From Oscillospiraceae bacterium (GTDB lineage Bacteria > Bacillota > Clostridia > Oscillospirales > Oscillospiraceae), in NCBI GenBank assembly GCA_015068235.1, contig SVKY01000006.1, positions 1 through 57,301 on the forward strand: a stretch of 57,301 nucleotides of DNA. Direction: 5' to 3'. The notes under the pieces were generated by a model. It was not told the origin of the DNA. It did no database searches and was given only the letters and a program-made list of their open reading frames with translations. Positions 15,049 through 23,305 of the stretch are shown piece by piece. Numbering within the stretch: the stretch's first letter is position 1; every line of letters starts with the position of its first letter. Both the position numbers and the translations under genes were made by a program.

Positions 15049-16242
15049 ATGAGCAAAACTGTAAAGCTTGCCCAGCATCTGGAAACTCTGCGCATTAACA
15101 ATATGTACAAGTCCGACTTCTATTGGACTTGGGACAAGACCGACGACGAAATCGAAGCCATCTTCACCGTGGCTGACGCTCTGCGTGATCTGCGTGAGCG
15201 CAACAAGTCCACCAAGATCTTCAACTCCGGCCTCGGCATCTCCCTGTTCCGTGACAACTCCACCCGTACTCGTTTCTCCTTCGCTTCCGCTTGCAATCTG
15301 CTTGGCTTGGAAGAGCAGGTTTTGGACGAGAAGAAGTCTCAGATCGCTCATGGCGAGACCGTCCGTGAGACCGCTAACATGGTCTCCTTCATGGCTGACG
15401 TCATCGGCATCCGTGACGATATGTACATCCATCAGGGTCACGAGTATCAGAAGACCTTCATGGACGCTCTGGAAGACGGCTACCGTGACGGTATCTTAGA
15501 GCAGCGCCCGACCCTCGTCAACCTGCAGTGCGACGTTGACCATCCGACCCAGTGCATGGCTGACATGCTGCATGTCATCCATTACTTCGGCGGTGTTGAG
15601 AACCTGAAGGGCAAGAAGGTTGCTATGACTTGGGCATATTCCCCGTCTTACGGCAAGCCTCTGTCTGTCCCGCAGGGCGTTATCGGTTTGTTCACCCGTT
15701 TCGGCATGGACGTCTGCCTGGCTCATCCGGAAGGCTACGAGGTTATGCCCGAGGTCGAAGAGATCGCTCGCAAGAACTGCGAGAAGTACGGCTCCAAGTT
15801 CACCAAGACCAACGACATGAAGGAAGCATTCAAGGATGCTGACATCGTTTATCCGAAGTCCTGGGCTCCGTTCAAGGCGATGGAAGAGCGTACCGCTCTG
15901 TACTCCAAGGGCGATCAGAAGGGCATCGACGAGCTCGAGAAGAGACTGCTTGCTCAGAATGCCAACCACAAGGATTGGGCTTGCACCGAAGAGATGATGA
16001 AGCTGACCAAGGATGGCAAGGCTCTGTACTTGCACTGCCTGCCGGCTGATATCACCGGTCTGAGCTGCGAAGAAGGCGAAGTTGATAACTCCGTATTCGA
16101 TCGTTATCTCGTTCCTCTGTACAAGCAGGCTTCCTACAAGCCGTACATCATCGCTGCTATGATCTTCATGTCTCAGGTGAAGGATCCTGTCAAGACTCTG
16201 ATGGACCTCGACGCTGATGACAACAAGCGCAAGATGTTCTGA
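15049..16242 (+). CDS. ygeW: Knotted carbamoyltransferase YgeW
   Basis: 397 residues from the ATG after GGAGGATTTTACA, the same length as E. coli YgeW (396). Carbamoyltransferase motifs are SLFRDNSTRTRFSF (STRTR, 71-75, carbamoyl phosphate site) and LHCLPADITG (HCLP, C-terminal domain). The substrate of YgeW-type enzymes is still debated; the catabolic role proposed is phosphorolysis of a carbamoylated amino acid, giving carbamoyl phosphate for the carbamate kinase encoded next. Codon bias matches ygeY. Confidence 0.93.
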   Translation: MSKTVKLAQHLETLRINNMYKSDFYWTWDKTDDEIEAIFTVADALRDLRERNKSTKIFNSGLGISLFRDNSTRTRFSFASACNLLGLEEQVLDEKKSQIAHGETVRETANMVSFMADVIGIRDDMYIHQGHEYQKTFMDALEDGYRDGILEQRPTLVNLQCDVDHPTQCMADMLHVIHYFGGVENLKGKKVAMTWAYSPSYGKPLSVPQGVIGLFTRFGMDVCLAHPEGYEVMPEVEEIARKNCEKYGSKFTKTNDMKEAFKDADIVYPKSWAPFKAMEERTALYSKGDQKGIDELEKRLLAQNANHKDWACTEEMMKLTKDGKALYLHCLPADITGLSCEEGEVDNSVFDRYLVPLYKQASYKPYIIAAMIFMSQVKDPVKTLMDLDADDNKRKMF

Positions 16243-16255
16243 TTTCTAAAAATCC

Positions 16256-16288
16256 ACAGCGGAAGTATCATTTCGATGCTTCCGCTGT
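16256..16288 (+). other. Intercistronic hairpin between ygeW and carbamate kinase
   Basis: ACAGCGGAAG-tATCatttcGATg-CTTCCGCTGT, without a T run. It is the second such hairpin in this operon and may set relative mRNA stability of the genes. Confidence 0.55.
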
Positions 16289-16308
16289 CATAAAGTGAGG
16301 ATAATATC

Positions 16309-17238
16309 ATGTCTAAAAGAATCGTTATTGCTCTGGGCGGCAACGCTTTGGGCAACACTCCTTATGAGCAACTGGCACTCGTGACCGAGACCGCAAAGCC
16401 CATCGTTGACCTTATCGAGCAGGGCAACGAAGTCATCATTGCGCACGGCAATGGTCCGCAGGTCGGTATGATCAATCTCGGCATGGGCACCGCTGCCGAA
16501 GCCAAGGCAATCAAGTCCGATATGCCCTTCCCCGAGTGCGGTGCAATGAGCCAAGGCTATATCGGCTATCATCTGCAGAACGCCATCGGCAACGAGCTGG
16601 CAGCCCGTGGCATCAGCAAAGACGTTGCTACCGTCGTGACGCAGGTTCTCGTTGACGAGAATGACCCTGCCTTCAAGAATCCCACCAAGCCCATCGGCTC
16701 CTTCTATGACAAGGAAACCGCAGAGCGTATTGCCGCCGAGAAGGGCTACACCATGGTCGAAGATGCCGGTCGTGGCTACCGTCAGGTCGTCCCCTCCCCG
16801 AAGCCCATCGACGTCATCGAGAAGAACACCGTCAGCGCTTTGATCAACAGCGGCTGCGTCGTCATCACTGTCGGCGGCGGCGGCATCCCCGTTGTCCGCA
16901 AGGACGGCAAGCTCTATGGCACTCCGGCTGTCATCGACAAGGATTTCGCTTCTGCAAAGTTAGCTGAGCTGGTCAAGGCAGACGCACTGGTCATTTTGAC
17001 CGCTGTTGACCGTGTTTGCATCCATTGGGGCAAGCCCAATCAAGAAAGCTTGGCGGAGATGACCGTGGCTGATGCTGAAAAGTATTGCCAAGAGGGTCAT
17101 TTTGCTCCCGGCTCGATGCTTCCTAAGGTCAAGGCTGCTATCTCCTTTGCCCAATCCGGTGGACAGGCGATCATCGCTTCTTTGGAAAATGCCGGCGCTG
17201 CTGTCAAGGGTGAGAGCGGCACAATCGTTCATCTGTAA
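16309..17238 (+). CDS. arcC: Carbamate kinase
   Basis: 309 residues of the amino-acid kinase fold. The start MSKRIVIALGGNALG carries the nucleotide/phosphate-binding glycines, followed by AHGNGPQVG and the C-terminal VITVGGGGIPVV and FAPGSMLPKVKAA. It catalyses carbamoyl phosphate + ADP to carbamate + ATP. Directly downstream of ygeW, it would capture the energy of the carbamoyl group by substrate-level phosphorylation. No arginine deiminase gene is nearby, so an arginine role is not supported here. Confidence 0.95.
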   Translation: MSKRIVIALGGNALGNTPYEQLALVTETAKPIVDLIEQGNEVIIAHGNGPQVGMINLGMGTAAEAKAIKSDMPFPECGAMSQGYIGYHLQNAIGNELAARGISKDVATVVTQVLVDENDPAFKNPTKPIGSFYDKETAERIAAEKGYTMVEDAGRGYRQVVPSPKPIDVIEKNTVSALINSGCVVITVGGGGIPVVRKDGKLYGTPAVIDKDFASAKLAELVKADALVILTAVDRVCIHWGKPNQESLAEMTVADAEKYCQEGHFAPGSMLPKVKAAISFAQSGGQAIIASLENAGAAVKGESGTIVHL

Positions 17239-17359
17239 TAAAAAATAAACTTTTTGTGGAAAATACTTGATTTTTTAGTCAAAAGAGTTTATAGTAAAAA
17301 TGTTCCGATTCATTTTCGTGACTGCACCTGCAGCCATAGTACATTCAGGAGGTTTGAAA

Positions 17360-17494
17360 ATGAAGAAGTTCGAACAGCCCGAAGTTGTTGTAACGGTTTT
17401 CACCGTGAAGGACATCCTGACCGCCTCCATCACTGTTGATGAGAACGTGCAGGGTATGCCGATCGACGAATTGTACGATCTCGTAGAACGCTAA
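17360..17494 (+). CDS. 44-residue small protein, function unknown
   Basis: Starts MKKFEQPEVVVTVFTVKDIL after a strong AGGAGG site and ends LYDLVER; a good terminator follows. It is acidic with no membrane segment or signal. The opening K-[F/Y]-x-x-P-x-V pattern resembles abundant uncharacterised short proteins of gut Clostridia and, loosely, the YxxP recognition motif of lasso-peptide leaders; no peptide-modifying enzyme is nearby, so a RiPP role is only a thought. It may be the last gene of the ygeY operon or a separate unit. Confidence 0.6.
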   Translation: MKKFEQPEVVVTVFTVKDILTASITVDENVQGMPIDELYDLVER

Positions 17495-17507
17495 AGGGCA
17501 CATAAGA

Positions 17508-17543
17508 ATCACCTGATCGCGAAAGCGGTCAGGTGATTTTTTG
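17508..17543 (+). terminator. Terminator after the ygeY-ygeW-arcC/small-protein run
   Basis: ATCACCTGATCGC-gaaa-GCGGTCAGGTGAT followed by TTTTTTG. Confidence 0.92.
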
Positions 17544-17555
17544 TCAGCTTTGTTC

Positions 17556-17837
17556 AAATTCCGATTGATCGGTGAGGTTATCGTTTCACTCTGTAGGGGA
17601 GGGTCATGACCCTCCCGTGTGCAGGAACCACCATAATTGTTTTTGATTATCTTACGTTTTCACATTGGCTTGCTGCGAAATTTTACCGTTTTCTGTGCGG
17701 GAGGGTAGCGAAGCGGAGGGAGCGGTAGTGAATGACAGCCCGGTGGGCTGTCAGAGCCGCGACCTGACCGAGCCGCAGCGAGACCATGACCCTCCCCTAC
17801 AGTTCAAAATTTGAAACTCAGCGGCAAATCGGAATTT
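17556..17837. repeat. AAATTCCGAT-end modular repeat element, copy 6 (AGGGTCATGACCCT core)
   Basis: The ends are AAATTCCGATTGATCGG and GCGGCAAATCGGAATTT. Inside, inverted arms TGTAGGGGAGGGTCATG (17592 on) and CATGACCCTCCCCTACA (to 17801) enclose a ~175-bp core. The element at 24312-24601 has the same outer ends in the same orientation, but the core is reversed. Confidence 0.88.
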
Positions 17838-17881
17838 TGCGCTTATTTTATGTCGAATGATATGTTAATTTTGCGTAGCCA

Positions 17882-17910
17882 TTGACAAATTTTTACTTAT
17901 CATATATAAT
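17882..17910 (+). promoter_or_regulatory. Strong promoter of the SLH-BMP gene
   Basis: Consensus TTGACA (17882-17887), 17-base spacer, consensus TATAAT (17905-17910), about 50 bases before the start codon. Confidence 0.88.
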
Positions 17911-17961
17911 ACAAGTGAAATCTGCATGGTTTCAAAGAATACTTAGATAGGAGCGGGAATT

Positions 17962-20229
17962 ATGAAGAAAAAAGTCATTTCTTGTCTGCTGATTGCAGCA
18001 ATGCTGATCGGCATATTTGCGCTGATGAGCGTGAACGTTTTGGGTGCAGGCTTCTCAGATGTCAAAGCATCCGATTGGTATTCGCAAGCGGTCAACTACG
18101 CCGTGAGCAATGGATTGATGAACGGCACAGGCAACAACAAGTTCAGCCCCAACGGCAACATGACCCGTGCAATGCTGGTCACTGTTTTGTGGCGTTACTC
18201 CGGTGAGATCGACGAAGGCTACAGCGCTTTCTCCGATGTCGCAAATTCACAGTGGTATGCCAAGGCTGTCGCTTGGGCTTCGCAAAACAACATCGTCAAC
18301 GGTGTTGGCAACAACAAATTCAGCCCCAACGGCAACATCACCCGTGAACAAATGGCAGCGATTTTGTACCGCTTCGCCAATTCTTCCAATGTCGATACCT
18401 CGTCTCGCGCAAATTTGGGCAGCTTCCCTGATGGTGGAAAAGTCAGCACCTATGCAAAAGAAGCCATGCAGTGGGCAGTTGCCGAAGGCTTGATCAACGG
18501 CGCTGACGGCAAGCTCATGCCTCAGGGCAATGCGACCCGTGCGCAGGTTGCAACCATTTTGATGCGCTTTATTCAAAATGTTGTCGGCAATTCAACCGCA
18601 ACCGCCGATTTCACTGTGGCTTTGATCACTGATTCCGTAATAACTATCTATGATCAGTCCTACAATCAGGCTTGTTGGGAGGGCGTTAAGGAATGGTGCT
18701 CTGCGAACAACGCAGAATACTACTACTATTGTCCTACCGAGAACAGCACTGACTCCCGTCTTGATGCGATTGGGCAAGCTGTCTACGACGGAGCAGATGC
18801 GATCGTTCTTCCCGGCTATATCTTCGGCACCGCTTTGATCGAGGCACAGGATCAATACCCCAATGTCAAATTTATCGCCGTGGATGTCGGCGAAGGCGAT
18901 CTGACATACGACTATGCAACATATCACAGACCTTCTTCCAACGCCACCTGCATCACGTTTGCAGAAGAAGAGGCAGGCTTCTTGGCAGGCTACGCAGCGG
19001 TCAAGGACGGCTATACGAAGCTCGGCTTCTGCGGCGGCATGGAGGTCCCTGCTGTGGTTCGCTATGGCTACGGCTTCATTCAGGGCGCCGATCTGGCTGC
19101 CACTGAGAATGGCATCGATATCGAAATCAATTTCGATTATGCAGGATGTTTCTATGGCACGCCCGAATTGACAGCCGAAATGAATCGCTGGTATGCAAAC
19201 GGAACGGAAGTCGTTTTCGCCTGCGGCGGTGGTCTGTTCACCTCTGTCGTGGAAGCAGCCAACAACTATAACGGCAAGGTCATCGGCGTGGATGTTGACC
19301 AGAGCTGGTATGATCCGTGCATCGTTGCCTCTGCAACGAAGAATCTCAAGAGGGCAGTTGTCGATGCGTTGAGCGCTCTGTCCTCCGGCAAGTGGTCAAA
19401 ATACAGCGGCAAATTTGTCAATCTTGGCGTGTGGGAAGGCAACTTTGTCGGCGTAGAAAGCAACGGTCTGCCCAATTTTACCCGTACGCAATATGATACA
19501 ATCGTTTCCAAAATCGCAAACGGTCTGGTCGTTGTCGATGGCAGCTACACCGACACGCTTCCTGCCGTATCGGTAAATACCACGATTCATTATCCGCCGG
19601 TTTTCGCTCCCTCGGATTCTGACGATGGCGAAAATTTGAAGCTCTATGCCAATGTACTGCGCAATGCGATGGCAGAGTGTCTTTATTACAGCGGTGAAGC
19701 CATGCTCTACGACATTGACGGAAACGGTGTAAGAGAGCTGGTTTTGATGTATGATATCCATGTTGATAATGAATATGGCAGCAATATCCCCTATATGACG
19801 TGTTTCGCCTATACGATCGAAAACAACAATGTCGTCACTCTGATCGATGGTTTGCACCTGTACCCCGAGGCAGGTGGTCCGAGCGGACACGCAGGTGCCG
19901 TAACGATCGACGGTAAAAACTACCTGCTTGTTACATGGGAGAGCGGCGATACCAGTGGCGAAAAAATGCACCGCGGCGGGGAATGGTATTTGTACACCGT
20001 CAACGGTAGCCACATCGAATTATCATCGAAGGTAGAATATGACTATATCAGTAACTATGGTGCCGTCTATTATGGTCAAAGCTCCGCTGAATTTGATGGT
20101 GTTACGGTCGATTACGCCACTTACGAAGCTTGGGTGGACAGCATTCAGAATCATAAAATCATCACCGGTTATTCATACGAATCTGAAAACACGTTAGAAG
20201 ATATGCTCGCATTCGTGGAAGCATCCTAA
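17962..20229 (+). CDS. SLH-anchored BMP-family (PnrA/Med-like) ligand-binding protein
   Basis: 755 residues with a signal peptide (1-29, MKKKVISCLLIAAMLIG...). Three S-layer homology domains follow (about 29-80, 86-140 and 150-205), then a BMP/periplasmic-binding-protein module (about 215-530; LITDSVITIYDQSYNQACWE, DGADAIVLPGYIF, GVDVDQ), then a C-terminal ~200-residue region (YDIDGNGVRELVLMYD) without a recognised name. BMP proteins bind nucleosides or related ligands, usually as lipoproteins of ABC importers. Here the SLH domains should anchor the binder to the cell wall polymer, and no permease or ATPase gene is adjacent. The gene stands alone with a consensus promoter and a downstream terminator. 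Confidence 0.85.
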   Translation: MKKKVISCLLIAAMLIGIFALMSVNVLGAGFSDVKASDWYSQAVNYAVSNGLMNGTGNNKFSPNGNMTRAMLVTVLWRYSGEIDEGYSAFSDVANSQWYAKAVAWASQNNIVNGVGNNKFSPNGNITREQMAAILYRFANSSNVDTSSRANLGSFPDGGKVSTYAKEAMQWAVAEGLINGADGKLMPQGNATRAQVATILMRFIQNVVGNSTATADFTVALITDSVITIYDQSYNQACWEGVKEWCSANNAEYYYYCPTENSTDSRLDAIGQAVYDGADAIVLPGYIFGTALIEAQDQYPNVKFIAVDVGEGDLTYDYATYHRPSSNATCITFAEEEAGFLAGYAAVKDGYTKLGFCGGMEVPAVVRYGYGFIQGADLAATENGIDIEINFDYAGCFYGTPELTAEMNRWYANGTEVVFACGGGLFTSVVEAANNYNGKVIGVDVDQSWYDPCIVASATKNLKRAVVDALSALSSGKWSKYSGKFVNLGVWEGNFVGVESNGLPNFTRTQYDTIVSKIANGLVVVDGSYTDTLPAVSVNTTIHYPPVFAPSDSDDGENLKLYANVLRNAMAECLYYSGEAMLYDIDGNGVRELVLMYDIHVDNEYGSNIPYMTCFAYTIENNNVVTLIDGLHLYPEAGGPSGHAGAVTIDGKNYLLVTWESGDTSGEKMHRGGEWYLYTVNGSHIELSSKVEYDYISNYGAVYYGQSSAEFDGVTVDYATYEAWVDSIQNHKIITGYSYESENTLEDMLAFVEAS

Positions 20230-20242
20230 AAATTCAAACAGT

Positions 20243-20259
20243 CCGATAAATCGGAATTT
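20243..20259. repeat. Solo right end of the AAATTCCGAT family
   Basis: CCGATAAATCGGAATTT, preceded by TTCAAACAG as in the right end of the element at 5268-5517, just 13 bases after the SLH-BMP stop codon. No left end is visible. Confidence 0.7.
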
Positions 20260-20272
20260 TATCAAAAATTCC

Positions 20273-20315
20273 AAAACAGGCTGTCTCACATTTTTGTGTG
20301 AGACAGCCTGTTTTT
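20273..20315. terminator. Bidirectional terminator
   Basis: AAAACAGGCTGTCTCACA/TGTGAGACAGCCTGTTTTT is a long perfect hairpin with A and T tracts on both sides, serving the SLH-BMP gene on + and the 88-residue gene on -. Confidence 0.92.
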
Positions 20316-20580
20316 ATGCGTTTTCCTCAAGCCAAGCTTTCATATCGCTTCTGCCTTCCTCGCTCATGGGGAAGGATTTTTCCGCTTCAATGTCGCTCAG
20401 CTCGTAGCATTTTTCACCGTACCAAATCTCGCAGCGGATCGAGCTTGCATCGCAATCAACCTCCTTGGGCGTTGCCATGATCACATTCGGCGTGATCTTG
20501 AAGCGCAGCTTACCGCAGCTTCCGGTGAAAATATTGTTATTCTCAAATGTGTGGACCGTGGGAAGGAAGATGTCGATCAT
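20314..20580 (-). CDS. Hypothetical protein coupled to pepF
   Basis: 88 residues starting MIDIFLPTVHTFENNNIF, overlapping the pepF stop by four bases (ATGA), so translation is coupled. No domain was recognised; the composition is soluble and acidic, mixed strand and helix, with several cysteines. Its stop codon lies in the bidirectional terminator. Co-expression with an oligopeptidase is the only functional hint. Confidence 0.65.
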   Translation of the reverse strand: MIDIFLPTVHTFENNNIFTGSCGKLRFKITPNVIMATPKEVDCDASSIRCEIWYGEKCYELSDIEAEKSFPMSEEGRSDMKAWLEENA

Positions 20581-22382
20581 TCCTTCATCAGCTCGTCCAT
20601 CTCATCGATCAGCTCGCCGAAGAGCTTCAGTGCTTCTTCCACGGGAGCGGTGGTGGACATATCCACGCCTGCACCCTTGAGCAGGTCAATCGGGCTCTTG
20701 GAGCAGCCACCGGACAGGAAGCCGATATAATCCTTGACTGCTGCATCGCCCTCTTTGAGGATGCGGCGAGACAGCGCAATGGCTGCTGCGTATCCGGTGG
20801 CATACTGGAATACATAGTAATTGTAGTAGAAGTGCGGAATGCGCATCCACTCCATGTCGATCTCGTCATCGAGCACGATGTTCTCGCCAAAGTACAGGCG
20901 GTTCAAGCGGCGATATTCCGCATTGAGGACATCGGGCGTCAGGCTGGTGCCATCGTGTGCCATCTTGCCGATGTTCATCTCGAACTCCGCAAACATGGTC
21001 TGACGGTAGAGGGTGGTGCGGAACTGCTCCAAGAAGTGGTTGATCAGGTAAGCACGTTCCTTCTTGTCGGTAGTCTTGCCGAGCAGATATTCCATGAACA
21101 GCGCCTCGTTACAGGTCGATGCGACCTCAGCAACGAAAATCACATAGTCAGAATCAATCGGATTCTGTGTGCGGTTGGAGAGATACGAATGCAGAGCGTG
21201 ACCCATCTCATGCGCCAAGGTGAACTGGCTGTCGAGCGTGCCGGTGTAGTTCATCAGAACGAACGGATGGACTCTTGCGCCTGCGCTGTAAGCACCCGAA
21301 CGCTTGCCGGCATTTTCATACACGTCGATCCAGCGGTTATCGAAGCCTTCCTTCAAAATCTTGCGGTAGTCATCGCCCAAGGGTGCCAAAGCATCGTAAA
21401 TCACCTGCTTTGCCTCATCGATGGAAGCCTTTTTATCCACGCCGCTGATCAGCGGGCAGTACAGATCGTACATATGCAGCTCGTCCACGCCCAAAAGCTT
21501 CTTGCGCAGATCGACATAGCGGTGCATCTTGTCCAAATTCTTGTGGACAGCCTCGATCAGGTTGGTATAGACCTCAACAGGCACATTGGTGCGGCTCAGT
21601 GAAGCCTCCAAGGAAGAATTGTACTTCCTCGCCTTGGCGAAGAACTCTAACTGCTTGACCTGTGCAGCCAAAATGGAAGAAATGGTATTCTTGAAGCTGC
21701 CGTAGGTGTGGTACAAGCCCTCAAAAGCGTTCTTGCGCAGCACACGGTCATCGCTTTCCATATGAGCAATGTAGGTACCCTGAGAGAGCGGATGCTTGTT
21801 GCCTTTGCTGTCCTCGACGTCGGGGAAAACGATGTCCGCATCGTTGAACATGCCGTAGATGGTGTCGGGCGCATTCGCCATCTCCCCTGCAGCTGCCAGA
21901 AGCTTTTCTTCCTGCGGAGAGAGAACATGCTCACGCAGACGGCGTGCATCGGTCAGGAAACGGCGATAACGTTCGAGCTTCGGGCACTCGGCGTAGAACT
22001 TTTCCATCGTCTCATCGGAAATTGCCATGATCTCAGGCGTTGCAAAGCTGGAAGCGGCATTGAGCTCAACATAGGTGCTCATAAGTCTGCCGACCATCGC
22101 CTGGTACTTCGAAACTCGTGCGTCCTCGTCACTGCGGCGCATCGCATAATTTGCCAAAGCGTCTGCCATGATGCCGACATTTTCTTCCAGCTCGCAAAAA
22201 GCCAACAGGCTTTCCGCCGATTCGCCCAATTTTCCGACAAAGCCTGCGTAAGTCGGGATCAAATCCTTCGCCTTGGCAAGGTCTGCCTCCCACAGCTCAT
22301 CGGTCGCATAAATATCGCCGATCGCCCACTTATCCTGCTCGGCAATTTCGGAGCGTTCCGGGATTTTCTTGGTTTCTGCCAT
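20577..22382 (-). CDS. pepF: Oligoendopeptidase F (M3B)
   Basis: 601-residue cytosolic zinc metallopeptidase cleaving short peptides. The HExxH motif is in FTLAHEMGHALHSYLSN with the third ligand region ASTCNEALFMEYLL downstream, as in the M3 family. The N-terminal helical half and length match PepF. A TATTGGAGGTATGAAAC leader gives a clear ribosome-binding site. It is the first gene of a two-gene unit with the 88-residue protein. Confidence 0.96.
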   Translation of the reverse strand: MAETKKIPERSEIAEQDKWAIGDIYATDELWEADLAKAKDLIPTYAGFVGKLGESAESLLAFCELEENVGIMADALANYAMRRSDEDARVSKYQAMVGRLMSTYVELNAASSFATPEIMAISDETMEKFYAECPKLERYRRFLTDARRLREHVLSPQEEKLLAAAGEMANAPDTIYGMFNDADIVFPDVEDSKGNKHPLSQGTYIAHMESDDRVLRKNAFEGLYHTYGSFKNTISSILAAQVKQLEFFAKARKYNSSLEASLSRTNVPVEVYTNLIEAVHKNLDKMHRYVDLRKKLLGVDELHMYDLYCPLISGVDKKASIDEAKQVIYDALAPLGDDYRKILKEGFDNRWIDVYENAGKRSGAYSAGARVHPFVLMNYTGTLDSQFTLAHEMGHALHSYLSNRTQNPIDSDYVIFVAEVASTCNEALFMEYLLGKTTDKKERAYLINHFLEQFRTTLYRQTMFAEFEMNIGKMAHDGTSLTPDVLNAEYRRLNRLYFGENIVLDDEIDMEWMRIPHFYYNYYVFQYATGYAAAIALSRRILKEGDAAVKDYIGFLSGGCSKSPIDLLKGAGVDMSTTAPVEEALKLFGELIDEMDELMKE

Positions 22383-22455
22383 TGTGTTTCATACCTCCAA
22401 TATCAAATATTTATTCTATTTTACCACAAGATAAATCAATTCTCAACCATAAATT

Positions 22456-22482
22456 AAAAGACACGCAAAAAATGCGTGCCTT
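22456..22482 (-). terminator. Terminator of the lgt-family gene
   Basis: On the minus strand AAGGCACGCA-tttttt-GCGTGTCTTTT, starting at the stop codon. Confidence 0.75.
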
Positions 22483-23257
22483 AGTTTTTTCTGCGGTGCA
22501 GAATCACGAGCGTATTTGCGATGATCAACAAAATCGAAATCCACTGTGACGTAGAGAAGATCCACAAGAAGCCTCTGTGTGCATCATCCCGGAAAAACTC
22601 GATCACAAAGCGGAAGATCGGATATGCGTAAAGATAAATATTCATCAGCCACGTTTCATATTTCTTCTTTCGGAAAAAATGATACAAAACAATGACCAAA
22701 ATCAGATTGAAAATCGCCTCAAACAATTGCACCGGCAGACGGCGCACCCCGTTGACCTCCGCAAGAGCGCTATAGCGATACACAACGCCGAAGCTGCATT
22801 CAATGCCGTAGCAGCAACCGCTCAAAAAGCAACCGAGCCTTCCGAACACATGGAACAGCGGAATGCCGATGGTCGCAAGGTCGGAATATCTTCTGCTGAG
22901 ATTTTTCCTTTTGCGGTACAGACACAGCGCCAAAACAGCGCCGATCAGACCGCCATAAAACACGGAGCCCTGAAATGCCGGAAACAGCAGACGCAGAAAT
23001 TCTCCGAAGGAAGGAATTTTATCATAATTTCGGAACAGCAGCAGAATATATTTCCAATTCGTCAAGCCATAGAGCAGGCAGCCGCCCAACGCAACGCCGA
23101 CAAAGGCATAGAGCATAATGAACATCATATCGATGTCATCAAGCCTTGCCCTGCGTGCCATAATATACAAAGCGATCAGCACGACCAAAATTCCCGTTAC
23201 CACGCAGATCAGGTAGGGCGATATTTGTTTGTCAAGAAAAGTAAAGTTCGGAATCAT
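22481..23257 (-). CDS. lgt: Prolipoprotein diacylglyceryl transferase family protein
   Basis: 258 residues, about seven membrane segments. The Lgt signature is GRLGCFLSGCCYG (GR-G-F-G-YG type), and the C-terminal RFVIEFFRDD with STSQWISILLI matches the family. Lgt transfers diacylglycerol from phosphatidylglycerol to the lipobox cysteine of prolipoproteins. The signature asparagine-glycine pair of many Lgts is Ser-Gly here, as in a divergent Firmicutes branch, so it could be a second paralogue rather than the main enzyme. A terminator separates it from the downstream pepF region. Confidence 0.85.
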   Translation of the reverse strand: MIPNFTFLDKQISPYLICVVTGILVVLIALYIMARRARLDDIDMMFIMLYAFVGVALGGCLLYGLTNWKYILLLFRNYDKIPSFGEFLRLLFPAFQGSVFYGGLIGAVLALCLYRKRKNLSRRYSDLATIGIPLFHVFGRLGCFLSGCCYGIECSFGVVYRYSALAEVNGVRRLPVQLFEAIFNLILVIVLYHFFRKKKYETWLMNIYLYAYPIFRFVIEFFRDDAHRGFLWIFSTSQWISILLIIANTLVILHRRKN

Positions 23258-23265
23258 ATTTCACC

Positions 23266-23300
23266 AAAAAGATACGGGCATAGAGTGTTCTATGCCCGTT
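23266..23300 (-). terminator. Terminator of the interrupted membrane-protein gene
   Basis: ACGGGCATAGA-acac-TCTATGCCCGT followed by ATCTTTTT on the minus strand. Confidence 0.85.
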
Positions 23301-23305
23301 GTCTT

